Assembly (NCBI GenBank): GCA_003220495.1
Contig: QHSP01000056.1
Location: 1 to 48,867 of the forward strand
Origin: Candidatus Rokuibacteriota bacterium
Lineage (GTDB): Bacteria; Methylomirabilota; Methylomirabilia; Rokubacteriales; CSP1-6
DNA length: 48,867 nucleotides
Direction of reading: 5' to 3'
Position 1 is the stretch's first letter, and each line of letters opens with the position of its first letter. The notes beneath the pieces were generated by a model. That model worked only from the letters and a program-made list of their open reading frames with translations, did not search any database and was not told the DNA's origin. Made by a program: the position numbers and the translations under genes. This document shows positions 1 to 7,852 of the stretch, piece after piece.

Positions 1-302
1 TCGACCGCCGCGTCCTCGGGCAGCGGGAAGACGTAGATGCCTTCCGCCCACGCGCGGCTCGAATTCGTGAACTCCTGACGAACGGTCGCGCGCGCGACGA
101 TGCCGGTTACGACGATGCTGACGTCGGTCTTGAGCGTCGGGGCCGGCACGAGCGTATCCTGCTCTGCGCTGCGCCAGAACAACGTACCCTCCGTGACGCC
201 GTCCGTACGCCCACGGGCGTCACCGGCCGCCTCCGCTCTGGCGGCCGAAGCCGCCAGAGCGAAGATCAGACTCACGAAGATCAGTCCTCGAACCGACCTC
301 AT
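1..302 (-). CDS. VIT-domain (inter-alpha-trypsin-like) exported protein, N-terminal part
   Basis: Only the first 100 residues are in the window; the gene runs off the left edge. The ATG at 302-300 is followed by a basic start and a hydrophobic signal peptide ending near ARAEA. The stretch from about residue 55 (TDVSIVVTGIVARATVRQEF, then EGIYVFPLPEDAAV) matches the beginning of a VIT domain, which normally precedes a von Willebrand A domain in long exported proteins. It starts 8 bases after the stop of an OmpA-like gene on the same strand, so the two are probably cotranscribed. An OmpA-family protein beside a VIT/VWA protein is the arrangement of the proteobacterial dedicated-sortase system (families TIGR03788/TIGR03789); no sortase is visible here, so that assignment is tentative. 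Confidence 0.7.
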   Translation of the reverse strand, partial: MRSVRGLIFVSLIFALAASAARAEAAGDARGRTDGVTEGTLFWRSAEQDTLVPAPTLKTDVSIVVTGIVARATVRQEFTNSSRAWAEGIYVFPLPEDAAV

Positions 303-310
303 GGACCGGG

Positions 311-919
311 CTACCGGTCGCCGGCAGCCGCGCGAACGTCGGCCTGGGCGCGGTCGGTCCCGTCAGTCCCAGCGAACGGCGGATCCGGCACCGCGGCCAC
401 GAGCTTGCGAAACTCGAGATGGACACGGCGATTGAGCTCCTGGCACTCCTTACCCGGGTCGTCGCACAGGGCGCCGTCCCGGCCCATCGTCACCATCTTG
501 ATCGCCGTCTCGGGCACGCCGAGGTCGACGAGGAAGCGCTTCACCACCTGGGCCCGACGCTCGGCGAGCCCCCGGTTGTAATCGGCCGGCCCCTGGGTAT
601 CGGTGTAGCCCTGGACCAGTACCACCCACGCGTTGCTCAGATCCATGCGCCCCGTCGTCTCCTGGAGCACGCGGGCGGCGTCGGCGCGCAGGCGCGTGCT
701 CTTGAAGTCGAAGTAGACGTCGGCGTGGAAGACTCCCGCCGGCGGCGCGGGAATCGCGGCACGAGGGCCCGTCGGCTCCTTGCTGGCGCCCGGCGCCGCC
801 TCGACACCCTGCGAGTGCATCCAGTACGTTCCAATCGCGCCGGCGATCACCGTCAGGAGGATCCCGACGAGGATCACCAGCTCCTTCACACCACCGATCT
901 CCTTGCGTTGCGTGTTCAT
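311..919 (-). CDS. OmpA-family peptidoglycan-binding protein with N-terminal membrane anchor
   Basis: A 202-residue protein. I chose the ATG at 919 because an AAGGGA-like ribosome site lies just upstream and the next residues lead into a single hydrophobic segment (about residues 11-31, VKELVILVGILL onward). An OmpA C-terminal domain follows (about 75-180): VYFDFKSTRL, then GYTDTQGPADYN and LAERRA, and finally LNRRVHLEF, which keeps the Asp and Arg used to bind diaminopimelate. Most Pal-like proteins are lipoproteins; this one has no lipobox and is anchored by a transmembrane helix. The C-terminal tail of about 20 residues is polar and disordered-looking. It is followed after 8 bases by the VIT-domain gene. 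Likely role: tethering the envelope, or the partner protein, to peptidoglycan. Confidence 0.8.
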   Translation of the reverse strand: MNTQRKEIGGVKELVILVGILLTVIAGAIGTYWMHSQGVEAAPGASKEPTGPRAAIPAPPAGVFHADVYFDFKSTRLRADAARVLQETTGRMDLSNAWVVLVQGYTDTQGPADYNRGLAERRAQVVKRFLVDLGVPETAIKMVTMGRDGALCDDPGKECQELNRRVHLEFRKLVAAVPDPPFAGTDGTDRAQADVRAAAGDR

Positions 920-1112
920 GATCCTGTCCCTTCTTTCTCGAGACGTCCCGCGTCTCGCTGATCGGGTCACTCGGTCCGCCCGGTGCGGCCGGCGCCCAGC
1001 CGACACCCAGAGCAACGCGCGCGCCACGTCGGCGACATGCGATCGCGATGCGGGAATGCAGCGAGTTCGGAGACTTGGCCTGCGAAAGCGGTAGGCGATC
1101 GATCGGGGCGAC

Positions 1113-1127
1113 GCGGGGACTCCCCGC
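1113..1127 (-). terminator. GC-rich hairpin downstream of the CHASE2 regulator gene
   Basis: GCGGGG (1113-1118) and CCCCGC (1122-1127) pair around a 3-base loop, about 40 bases beyond the stop of the gene ending at 1169. There is no T-run, so this is at best a GC-rich terminator-like hairpin. The rest of the 249-base gap (920-1168) holds no gene that I can support. Confidence 0.3.
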
Positions 1128-1168
1128 ATCCCCGCACCAGTTCCGGCGCGTCCCCGCGAGGGCGGGTT

Positions 1169-3790
1169 TTAGACCTTCACGGTCGACGAGCGGCGGTCGA
1201 AGTGCTGGCGAACGAGCAGCTCGAGCGAGCGGAAATGGCGCTCAGGAAGATTCTTGAAGCGTCTCCGGCACGCGGCGATGGCTTCCTCGGGAGAGCTGAA
1301 ACCCTCGATCACCCGCAGCAGGTGCTCGGAATACTCGCGGAGCTTCAGCTCCACCGTCCGACCGAGCGCCGGATCGCCCGCCAGCTCCAGGGCCGCCTTG
1401 CCGCGGTCCCCACCCGCGTCGACGAGCGCCCGGAACCCGAGGCCCTTGAGTCGCTGGGTGACCGTGCTCCGGTCCCAGCCGAGCACGCGAGCCGTGGTCT
1501 GCATGTCGAAGCCGTGCTGGCGGAGGGTGGCGAGAACCGTCTCATCGCCGCCCGTGTCCTCGCGGACCGGCTCCCGGGCGGCAAGCCGCAGATCAGCGAC
1601 CGTGATGGCGGCGCCGTCGGCGAGCGCCAGCGCCTGGCGCAGACAGTTCTGGAGCTCCCGTGCGTTGCCGGGCCAGTCGTTTCGCTCGAGCGCCGCCAGC
1701 GCGGCCTCGGACAGCGGCAGGGGCGGACGTCCGACCTCAGCAGCGGCCTCGCGGACGAAGCGCGCGGCCAGGAGCGGCACGTCCCGAGGCCGCTCGCGCA
1801 GCGGTGGCAGGCGCAAGACCAGTCCCTTCAGCCGGAAATAGAGATCCTCGCGGAACCAGCCCTCGGCGCTGCCTCGCTCGAGATCGCGATTGCTCGCGGC
1901 GACCACCCGTACGTCGACGGTCGTCGGTCGCGGCGCGCCGACCCGGTAGAAGCTCTTGTCCTGGAGCACGCGAAGCAGCTTGCTCTGATGCTCGGGGCGC
2001 AGCTCGCCGACCTCGTCGAGGAAGATCGTTCCCCGGTTCGCCTGCTCGAAGAGCCCCTTCCGATCGGCGACGGCGCCGGTGAAGCTCCCGCGGACGTGGC
2101 CGAACATCTCGCTCTCGAACAGCTCTGCCGGGATTGCCCCCATGTTGACCGCGACGAACGGCCCATCGGCGCGTGGGCTCAGACGGTGGGCGGCCCGCGC
2201 GAAGAGCTCCTTGCCGGTGCCCGGCTCGCCGGCCAGGAGGATCGGCAGGACCGAGCGCGCGGCCTTCTCGAGGTCGCGAAAGAGTGCCAGCATCGCGGGG
2301 TCGCTGGTGACGATGCCGAGCCGCTCGCACTCACGCTGCAGGCGCTCCTGCTCGGCGTCGCCGAGCGGCGCCTCGCGGACGTCCCCGGCGCTCCACGTCC
2401 GCGCCCGGCGCTCGAGCTCTTCGAGCCGGGCGCGCGTCTGCTCTTCCTGAGCACGCGCGGCCGCGAGCTGGGCCCGCAGCGCGTCCTCGCCGCCGGTCGA
2501 GCGCGCCACTGCGGCTCGCGCGGCCTCCAGATCCTCCTCGAGGGCCTCGACCACCGATTCCTGACGTACGAGGCCCTCGCGGATCGCCGTGACTTCGCCC
2601 TCGAGGCGGCGAACTCGGTATGCGGACGTGAGCTGGTGCCAGAGGAGCGAGCTCACCGAGGAGACGGCGAGTGCCACGAATGGGATCGCCAGAGGCAGCA
2701 AGAGGCCGGTCAGCGACGCGGAGGACGAGACGGTCACGACGTAGCCGAGCGCCAGGATCGCGGTGGCGATCGCGGCCTTCCACCATCTGATTGCCAGCCA
2801 GAGCCACGCCGCGAGCCCGGAGAGGAGGAGGCTGCCGAGCACTGTCCATGCAAACGGAGTTTGTCTCGGCCAGGCGCCGCTCAGGATCCTGTCGAGCAGG
2901 TTCGCCTGGGTGACCATCCGATTCGTCCCCGCCACGGGTTCGACGAGCAAGAGCACGATCCGATCGGCGACCAGGTTCTGAAGCGATTCGGTTTGTCGCT
3001 GATCGATCGCGGACACGACATCGGCGAACGTGACGACCTTGAAGCCGCGGGGTATCCACGAGCCGGCGGCGCGCACGAGCACGTGTCCGTGTCGGTCGGC
3101 GGGGATCCGCGCGGCATCGATGTTCCCGAACGCGGCCGCCAGCGCCAGGCCGTACGCCGGCACTCGTCGATCGCCGACCCGGACGAAGAGCGGCACGCGC
3201 CGAGCCACACCATCGGGATCGGCCGAGGTGAGCGTGTGGCCAACACCCTTCGCGTACTGGGCGAATCCGGGAAGCGAGCCACTCAGCGGCCGGTATCGGG
3301 GAACGTTCTGAGAGGTCCCGGACAGCGGCAACCACGAGCGATGCTGCGGCAACGGCGCGGTGGTGCCGTCACCGGCGGCCGGCGGAGCGGGCGTGTCGGC
3401 CGGCTCGAGCGGGATCGGCAGCACGACATTCTCGGCGAGCGCGATCGCCTGGCTCAGGAGCGCGTCGCTGGAGGCGCCGCCGCGGCCGGGCGCGCTCGGC
3501 TGACCGAGTGGGGCATCCAGGCCGATGACGGCGGCGCCGGCGCGAGACAGGCTCGTGACGAGACTGGCGAGAACGGCGCGGTCCCACGCGCCGGAGCCGA
3601 ATCGGGATTCGCTCGCCGCGTCGCGGACCACGATGACGGGTGCGGCACCCGTGGGCGCAGGCGCGCGCAGCCATCGCTCGTACGCGGACCACTCGAACGC
3701 CGTGACCGCGGCGCTTCCCGAAGCTGCCACGGCCGCGGCCACCGCGGTGGCTGCCAGACCGATCACCGCGGCCAGCGCCACGGTCTTCAT
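1169..3790 (-). CDS. CHASE2 membrane sensor fused to a sigma54-activator AAA+ domain
   Basis: An 873-residue protein starting at the ATG at 3790, which opens a hydrophobic N-terminal helix; a longer reading upstream is low-complexity and overlaps the preceding gene. Domain order: signal/anchor helix (1-25), extracytoplasmic CHASE2 sensor (about 33-290), three transmembrane helices (about 315-384), coiled coil (about 390-480), sigma54-interaction AAA+ domain (about 490-730), and a Fis-like helix-turn-helix near 785-810 with an 85-residue tail. Walker A is GEPGTGKE (521-528), Walker B is GTIFLDEVGE, and the sigma54-contacting loop reads GSFTGA (568-573) instead of GAFTGA, a tolerated variant. 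CHASE2 usually sits on kinases or cyclases; here the sensor is joined directly to the transcription activator. It starts 13 bases after the TPR lipoprotein gene. The signal sensed is unknown. Confidence 0.9.
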   Translation of the reverse strand: MKTVALAAVIGLAATAVAAAVAASGSAAVTAFEWSAYERWLRAPAPTGAAPVIVVRDAASESRFGSGAWDRAVLASLVTSLSRAGAAVIGLDAPLGQPSAPGRGGASSDALLSQAIALAENVVLPIPLEPADTPAPPAAGDGTTAPLPQHRSWLPLSGTSQNVPRYRPLSGSLPGFAQYAKGVGHTLTSADPDGVARRVPLFVRVGDRRVPAYGLALAAAFGNIDAARIPADRHGHVLVRAAGSWIPRGFKVVTFADVVSAIDQRQTESLQNLVADRIVLLLVEPVAGTNRMVTQANLLDRILSGAWPRQTPFAWTVLGSLLLSGLAAWLWLAIRWWKAAIATAILALGYVVTVSSSASLTGLLLPLAIPFVALAVSSVSSLLWHQLTSAYRVRRLEGEVTAIREGLVRQESVVEALEEDLEAARAAVARSTGGEDALRAQLAAARAQEEQTRARLEELERRARTWSAGDVREAPLGDAEQERLQRECERLGIVTSDPAMLALFRDLEKAARSVLPILLAGEPGTGKELFARAAHRLSPRADGPFVAVNMGAIPAELFESEMFGHVRGSFTGAVADRKGLFEQANRGTIFLDEVGELRPEHQSKLLRVLQDKSFYRVGAPRPTTVDVRVVAASNRDLERGSAEGWFREDLYFRLKGLVLRLPPLRERPRDVPLLAARFVREAAAEVGRPPLPLSEAALAALERNDWPGNARELQNCLRQALALADGAAITVADLRLAAREPVREDTGGDETVLATLRQHGFDMQTTARVLGWDRSTVTQRLKGLGFRALVDAGGDRGKAALELAGDPALGRTVELKLREYSEHLLRVIEGFSSPEEAIAACRRRFKNLPERHFRSLELLVRQHFDRRSSTVKV

Positions 3791-3803
3791 CGTGGCGTCG
3801 GGC

Positions 3804-5093
3804 CTAGGGACGAACCGGCGAGGATGGGGCGGCCTCGGTGCTGGCCGAGATCTCCTGAAGCAGCCGTTGGGCGTCCTCGTGCGGCGTCGACTTGAGGAGG
3901 CTGATCGCGTGGGCCGTGTCCTTCGGCACGCCGAGACCGGCCGCATAGAGCTTCGCGAGCGCGATCCGGGCGCGCACCTGCCCTTCGTCGGCGGCGGTCT
4001 TGAAGTAGCTCAGGATCCGCGCGTCGTAGGGAGGAACCTGGCCGGCAGCCCCACGATGGTAGAGATCCTCGAGCGCTGCCTGAGCCGGCTCGCTGAACGC
4101 GAGAGCCTCGGAGATCAGCACGGGCACCGCTTCGGAGCCACGGCCCTGCCGGAGCAGCGCCCCGCCGACCGTGTCGTCGTCACCGTTCTTCGTCAGGTCC
4201 GGATATTCGCTCCAGAGCGCACTCCGATAGTCTCGAAACGCCTGCTCGCCGGCGCGCCGCTCGGCCGGTGCGCGCCTGGTCTTGCCGAGCGCGGTCTGCC
4301 GCAGCTCGACGAGCGCCACGGTCGCTTCGAGGTTGCCCTGATCGCCCGCGCGCGACCACCACGCGATCGCACGCGCGAGATCGGGCGCGACGCCCAGGCC
4401 CCTGGCGTACGCGGTGCCCGCGAAGAACTGGGCCCGCGCGTGCCCGGCGCGCGCCGCGGCCAGGAATTCCGGCGTCGCCTCGGCGTCGCGATGGGTCAGC
4501 TTCAGGACGAGGGCCAGGTTGTATCTCGCGTCCGCTTGCTCGGGGCTCCGGGCGAGGACCTGCCGGTACGCTTCGATCGCCCCGTTCAGATCGCCGAGCG
4601 CGTAGCGCGCGAGCCCGAGGCTGTAGAAGGCCTGGACGAGATCGGGTTGGCGGCGCAGGACCTCCTCGAGCTCGGCGCGCGCGGCCGGCCAGTCCTGCTT
4701 CGCCATGAGCGCCGTGGCGAGAACCTGCCGGGCTCGTACGGCATCCGGGTGCTGGCGCAAGAGGGCGCGAAGCTCCTCGACCGTCCCATCGAGGTCGCCC
4801 ATCTCGTAGAGGGCGAGCCCCAGGCCCTCGCGGGCCTCGATCAGGGTGGGCTGAAGCCGGAGCGTCTCACGGAACGATCTGGCGGCCGTCGCCGAGTCAC
4901 CGCGCGCCATCGCCGCCCGGCCGCGCTCGAGAGTCTCCCGCGCCCGGGGCTCGCTTTGCGCGACGGCTATCGCGGAAGGAGCTCGCGTCGGTTCGCCGGC
5001 GGCGGTCGGAGTCGCCGAGCGCTCGGCGCCACCGGTTGCACAACCGGCACCGAACGCGGCGAGGAGCGCGAGGCTGGCGGTAGTCGAGCGCAT
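3804..5093 (-). CDS. TPR/Sel1-repeat lipoprotein
   Basis: A 429-residue exported protein. I use the ATG at 5093 (GGAAG lies 8 bases upstream) rather than the in-frame TTG six bases earlier. The signal peptide ends in a lipobox, FGAGC, with the acylated Cys at residue 18. Tetratricopeptide repeats cover about residues 50-205 (for example ARRSF-like helices followed by YNLALVLKL). Sel1-like repeats follow (HARAQFFAGTAYARGLGV; VRARIALAKLYAAGLGVPKD), the second close to the C terminus. Such proteins are scaffolds for envelope complexes. It lies directly upstream of the CHASE2-sigma54 activator on the same strand with a 13-base gap, so the pair is probably one transcription unit and may act in the same envelope-sensing pathway. 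No enzymatic function is visible. Confidence 0.8.
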   Translation of the reverse strand: MRSTTASLALLAAFGAGCATGGAERSATPTAAGEPTRAPSAIAVAQSEPRARETLERGRAAMARGDSATAARSFRETLRLQPTLIEAREGLGLALYEMGDLDGTVEELRALLRQHPDAVRARQVLATALMAKQDWPAARAELEEVLRRQPDLVQAFYSLGLARYALGDLNGAIEAYRQVLARSPEQADARYNLALVLKLTHRDAEATPEFLAAARAGHARAQFFAGTAYARGLGVAPDLARAIAWWSRAGDQGNLEATVALVELRQTALGKTRRAPAERRAGEQAFRDYRSALWSEYPDLTKNGDDDTVGGALLRQGRGSEAVPVLISEALAFSEPAQAALEDLYHRGAAGQVPPYDARILSYFKTAADEGQVRARIALAKLYAAGLGVPKDTAHAISLLKSTPHEDAQRLLQEISASTEAAPSSPVRP

Positions 5094-5116
5094 AGGCAAC
5101 TTCCGATGATAGCAAA

Positions 5117-5157
5117 GCCGCCGCGTCGTCTCGCGAATCCCGAGACGGCGCGACGGC
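5117..5157 (-). terminator. Imperfect hairpin downstream of the thiolase gene
   Basis: CGTCTCG (5127-5133) and CGAGACG (5141-5147) form a 7-bp core stem, extended imperfectly on both sides by GC-rich sequence. It lies between the thiolase stop (5179) and the next gene start (5093). On the minus strand it is followed by a short GGCTTTG. It is a plausible but weak intrinsic terminator. Confidence 0.35.
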
Positions 5158-5178
5158 CGACCTGCCTGGCGCCGTGTT

Positions 5179-6366
5179 CTAGCTGTACGCCTCGAAGAGC
5201 CCCGCCGCGCCCTGACCGCCGCCGACGCACATCGTCACCACGCCGTAGCGCGCCTTGCGGCGAAGCAGCTCGTTGGCGATGGTGCCGACCATGCGCGAGC
5301 CCGTCATGCCGAACGGGTGGCCGATCGAGATCGAGCCGCCGTTGACGTTGAGCTTCGCCGGATCGATGCCGAGGCGATCGCGGCAATAGATGACCTGCGA
5401 GGCGAAGGCCTCGTTCAGCTCCCACACGTCGATGTCGTCGATCTTCAGGCCGAGGCGCTTCAGGAGCTTGGGCACCGCGTACACGGGACCGACTCCCATC
5501 TCGTCCGGCTCGCAGCCGGCGACCGCGAAGCCGCGGAAGACCAGCTTGGGTCGGATGCCGAGGGCCTTGGCGCGGTCCATCGACATGACGAGCGTCGAGC
5601 TCGCGCCGTCGGAGAGCTGCGAGGAATTGCCGGCGGTCACCGTGCCCTGGCCGGAGTCTTTGTCGAAATGCGGCGGCAGCTTCAAGAGGCCTTCGAGGGT
5701 CGTGTCGGGGCGATTGCACTCGTCCTTCTCGACGTAGTACGGCTCCTGCCCGACGACCGCGCCCGTGTTCTTGTCGAGGATGCCGCGCGTCACGTGCATC
5801 GGCGCGAGCTCTTCCTTGAAGAAGCCTTCCTGCTGGGCGCGCGCCGTGCGCTGCTGACTCAGGAGCGCGTAGCCGTCCTGCGCCTCGCGGCTGATCTTGT
5901 AGCGCTTGGCGACGACCTCGGCGGTATCGCCCATCACCATGTAGATGCCCGGCAGATGCTCCTTCACCCACGGATTGGGGTCGGCGTCGCGCTTGGCCAT
6001 CGTGATCGACTCGACGCCGCCCCCGATCATCGCGTCGGCGCCGTCGTTGATGACGTAGTTCGCGGCGATCGCGATCGCCTGGAGACCCGAGGAGCAGAAG
6101 CGGTTCAGGGTGAGCCCGGCCACCGACACCGGGAGCCCCGCGCGCATCGCCGCGACGCGCGCGATGTTGTGGCCCTGCGACCCGTGCGGCTGGCCGCAGC
6201 CCATGATCACGTCCTCGACCTCTTTGGGATCGAGCTGCGGCACCTTGCCCAGGACGTCCTTGATGGTGTGGGCGGTGAAGTCGTCGGGGCGCGTCAGGTT
6301 GAACGCGCCGCGGAACGACTTGGCGAGCGGGGTCCGCGAGCTGGCGACGATGACGGCTTCTCTCAT
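5179..6366 (-). CDS. Acetyl-CoA C-acyltransferase (thiolase)
   Basis: A 395-residue thiolase of the usual length. It condenses or cleaves acyl-CoAs (3-ketoacyl-CoA plus CoA to acetyl-CoA plus shortened acyl-CoA) in the cytoplasm. The nucleophile Cys91 sits in NRFCSSGLQA, His350 in GHPFGMTGSR, and the second catalytic Cys380 in MCVGGGQGAAG; the NEAFA motif is also present. All catalytic residues are intact. The ATG at 6366 is preceded by a GGAGACCC ribosome site. It stands alone on its strand between the RidA-type gene and the TPR gene. FadA-type beta-oxidation and acetoacetyl-CoA thiolase roles cannot be separated from sequence alone. The enoyl-CoA hydratase-like gene near 9 kb and the acyl-CoA ligase near 23 kb would fit a beta-oxidation role. 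Confidence 0.92.
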   Translation of the reverse strand: MREAVIVASSRTPLAKSFRGAFNLTRPDDFTAHTIKDVLGKVPQLDPKEVEDVIMGCGQPHGSQGHNIARVAAMRAGLPVSVAGLTLNRFCSSGLQAIAIAANYVINDGADAMIGGGVESITMAKRDADPNPWVKEHLPGIYMVMGDTAEVVAKRYKISREAQDGYALLSQQRTARAQQEGFFKEELAPMHVTRGILDKNTGAVVGQEPYYVEKDECNRPDTTLEGLLKLPPHFDKDSGQGTVTAGNSSQLSDGASSTLVMSMDRAKALGIRPKLVFRGFAVAGCEPDEMGVGPVYAVPKLLKRLGLKIDDIDVWELNEAFASQVIYCRDRLGIDPAKLNVNGGSISIGHPFGMTGSRMVGTIANELLRRKARYGVVTMCVGGGQGAAGLFEAYS

Positions 6367-6387
6367 GAGAGGGGTCTCCTTTGATAG

Positions 6388-6436
6388 GCGCGCCTCGGTC
6401 GGCGGGGCCCCAGCCCCGCGACGACCGGCAGCGCGC
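6388..6436 (+). repeat. 49-base palindromic intergenic repeat, copy A
   Basis: Begins GCGCGCC and ends GCGCGC, with the core GGCGGGGCCCCAGCCCCGCG. The core folds as GCGGGGC/GCCCCGC, and the outer GCGCGC ends pair with each other. Related copies lie at 12439, 12500, 20487 (inverted) and 22497. This copy sits between the thiolase start and the RidA-type stop. Confidence 0.85.
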
Positions 6437-6442
6437 TCAACC

Positions 6443-6793
6443 TTAATTAATAGCCGCGACCGCCATGATCTCGACGAGGTACTTCGGCGAAGCCAGCCGC
6501 GCCTCGACGGTCGCCCGCGCCGGCGTGTTGGCCGGATCGACCCAGGCGTCCCAGGCGGCGTTCATGTCGCCGTAGATTCCCATGTTGGCCACGTAGACGG
6601 TGGCGGAGAGGATCTTCGACTTGTGGCTCCCGACCGCCGCCAGGGTCTCGTCGATCTTCTTGAGGATCTGCTGGGTCTGGCCCTTGGCGTCAGCCGAGGG
6701 ATCGGCCGCCACCATGCCGGCGAGGTATACCGTGTCGCCGTGGACGACCGCCTGGCTCAAACGAGGTCCGACGCCGTGCCGCTTGATCGTCAT
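6443..6793 (-). CDS. RidA/YjgF-family protein
   Basis: A 116-residue cytoplasmic protein of typical Rid length. Rid proteins hydrolyse reactive enamines/imines released by pyridoxal-phosphate enzymes; some subfamilies act in catabolic deamination instead. The C-terminal signature PARATVEARLASPKYLVEI keeps the Arg that binds the substrate carboxylate in archetypal RidA. VVHGDTVYLAGMVAAD matches the N-terminal signature. The ATG at 6793 is preceded by AAAGGA. It is on the same strand as the thiolase, separated from it by repeat copy A. The exact Rid subfamily cannot be fixed without alignment. Confidence 0.88.
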   Translation of the reverse strand: MTIKRHGVGPRLSQAVVHGDTVYLAGMVAADPSADAKGQTQQILKKIDETLAAVGSHKSKILSATVYVANMGIYGDMNAAWDAWVDPANTPARATVEARLASPKYLVEIMAVAAIN

Positions 6794-6917
6794 CGCCTGA
6801 TCCTTTCCACTCCGGAAATGGGGGGTTCCTGAACGGTACCCGAGATCATACTCCGACCGGGCCGGCGGATAAACTCGCCTTGCACTAGCCCCGGGCGCTC
6901 AGTAAAGTTTGGAGTCC

Positions 6918-7346
6918 ATGAGCATCGTCAACGACTTCGAGAAAGCGTTCAATCGGCAGGACGTCGGCGCGTTGCTCTCATGCTTCGCCGAGGGCGCCAG
7001 CTACCGCGACAACTTCTACGGCGAGCACCGAGGCCACGCCGCGCTCCGGGCGATGTTCGAGCGGATGTTCCGCGAGGGCCGGGACTACCGCTGGGTCATG
7101 GACACCGTGGTCGAGGCGGGGAACCGGGCGACCGCCGAGTGGACGTTCGGCTACGTCGTGACCGACGCGGTGCCGCGGAGCGCCGGCCGCAAGATCGGGT
7201 TCAGGGGCATGAGCCTCTTCGAGCTCGAGTGCGGCAAGATCGGAGTCTATCGCGAGTATTTCGACGTGGGCCAGGCGCTGCTGCAGCTGGGCTTCGCGCC
7301 CGAGGCGCTCACGAAAGTGCTGCGGCGCAAGCTCGAGGAGCACTGA
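6918..7346 (+). CDS. SnoaL/NTF2-like domain protein
   Basis: A 142-residue protein of the NTF2-like superfamily (SnoaL-type polyketide cyclase fold). The features are an N-terminal helix (SIVNDFEKAFNRQDV), the FAEGASYRDNFYGEHRG segment and beta strands ending FELECGKIGVYREYFD. The fold makes a cone-shaped pocket used by isomerases, dehydratases or as a ligand-binding module, so a specific reaction cannot be assigned. I chose the ATG at 6918; a TTG three codons earlier is possible. It is followed after one base by the DinB-like gene, so the two are cotranscribed. It is divergent from the RidA-type gene. Confidence 0.75.
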   Translation: MSIVNDFEKAFNRQDVGALLSCFAEGASYRDNFYGEHRGHAALRAMFERMFREGRDYRWVMDTVVEAGNRATAEWTFGYVVTDAVPRSAGRKIGFRGMSLFELECGKIGVYREYFDVGQALLQLGFAPEALTKVLRRKLEEH

Positions 7347-7347
7347 G

Positions 7348-7842
7348 ATGGCGCTCGACCGCGCGAAGCGGCAGGCCTTGATCCAGCAGTACGCCGACGG
7401 TCCCGCTCGGCTGCGAGCGGCGCTCGCCAAGGTGCCGTCGCAAGCCCTCAAGTGGCGCCCGGCGCCCAAAGAGTGGTCGGCCCACGAGGTGATCTGCCAC
7501 TGCGCCGACTCCGAGACCAACGCTTACGCGCGTATCCGGTTCCTCGTGGCCGAGAAGAGCCCGAGCATCCAGGGCTACGACCAGGACAACTGGGCCTCGG
7601 TCTTCGCCTATCACGACTTGCCGCTCGAGCCCGCGCTCGCGGTCGTCGACTCGGTCCGCGCCACTACCGCCGCGCTGATCCGCGGTCTGCCCGACGAAGC
7701 GTGGACGCGCGTCGGGACCCACACGGAGTCCGGGCGCTACGGCGCCGAGGACTGGCTGCAGATCTACGCCGACCATCTCGAGATCCACGCGCGGCAGATC
7801 GAGAACAATGTCGAGCAGTGGCGATCGAAGCAGGCGCGCTAG
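7348..7842 (+). CDS. DinB-like (DUF664/DinB_2) metal-binding protein
   Basis: A 164-residue four-helix-bundle protein of the DinB superfamily. The three-His metal site is visible: His51 in EVICHCADSE and two His in the late helix YADHLEIHARQI. EWSAHEVICH is the typical N-terminal signature. Family members include bacillithiol and mycothiol S-transferases and many uncharacterised proteins, so the substrate is unknown. It begins one base after the stop of the SnoaL-like gene, which indicates translational coupling. Confidence 0.85.
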   Translation: MALDRAKRQALIQQYADGPARLRAALAKVPSQALKWRPAPKEWSAHEVICHCADSETNAYARIRFLVAEKSPSIQGYDQDNWASVFAYHDLPLEPALAVVDSVRATTAALIRGLPDEAWTRVGTHTESGRYGAEDWLQIYADHLEIHARQIENNVEQWRSKQAR

Positions 7843-7852
7843 CCGCGCGACT

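Noticed and set aside
983-3895. A 970-codon open frame antisense to the CHASE2-sigma54 activator
   Set aside because: It is the shadow of a GC-rich gene: the protein is Arg/Gly/Glu-rich with no domain, and the minus-strand product has clear motifs.
6880-6908. Promoter-like TTGCAC and TAAAGT in front of the SnoaL-like gene
   Set aside because: Matches are only 3 and 4 of 6, and the -10 would nearly touch the start codon.
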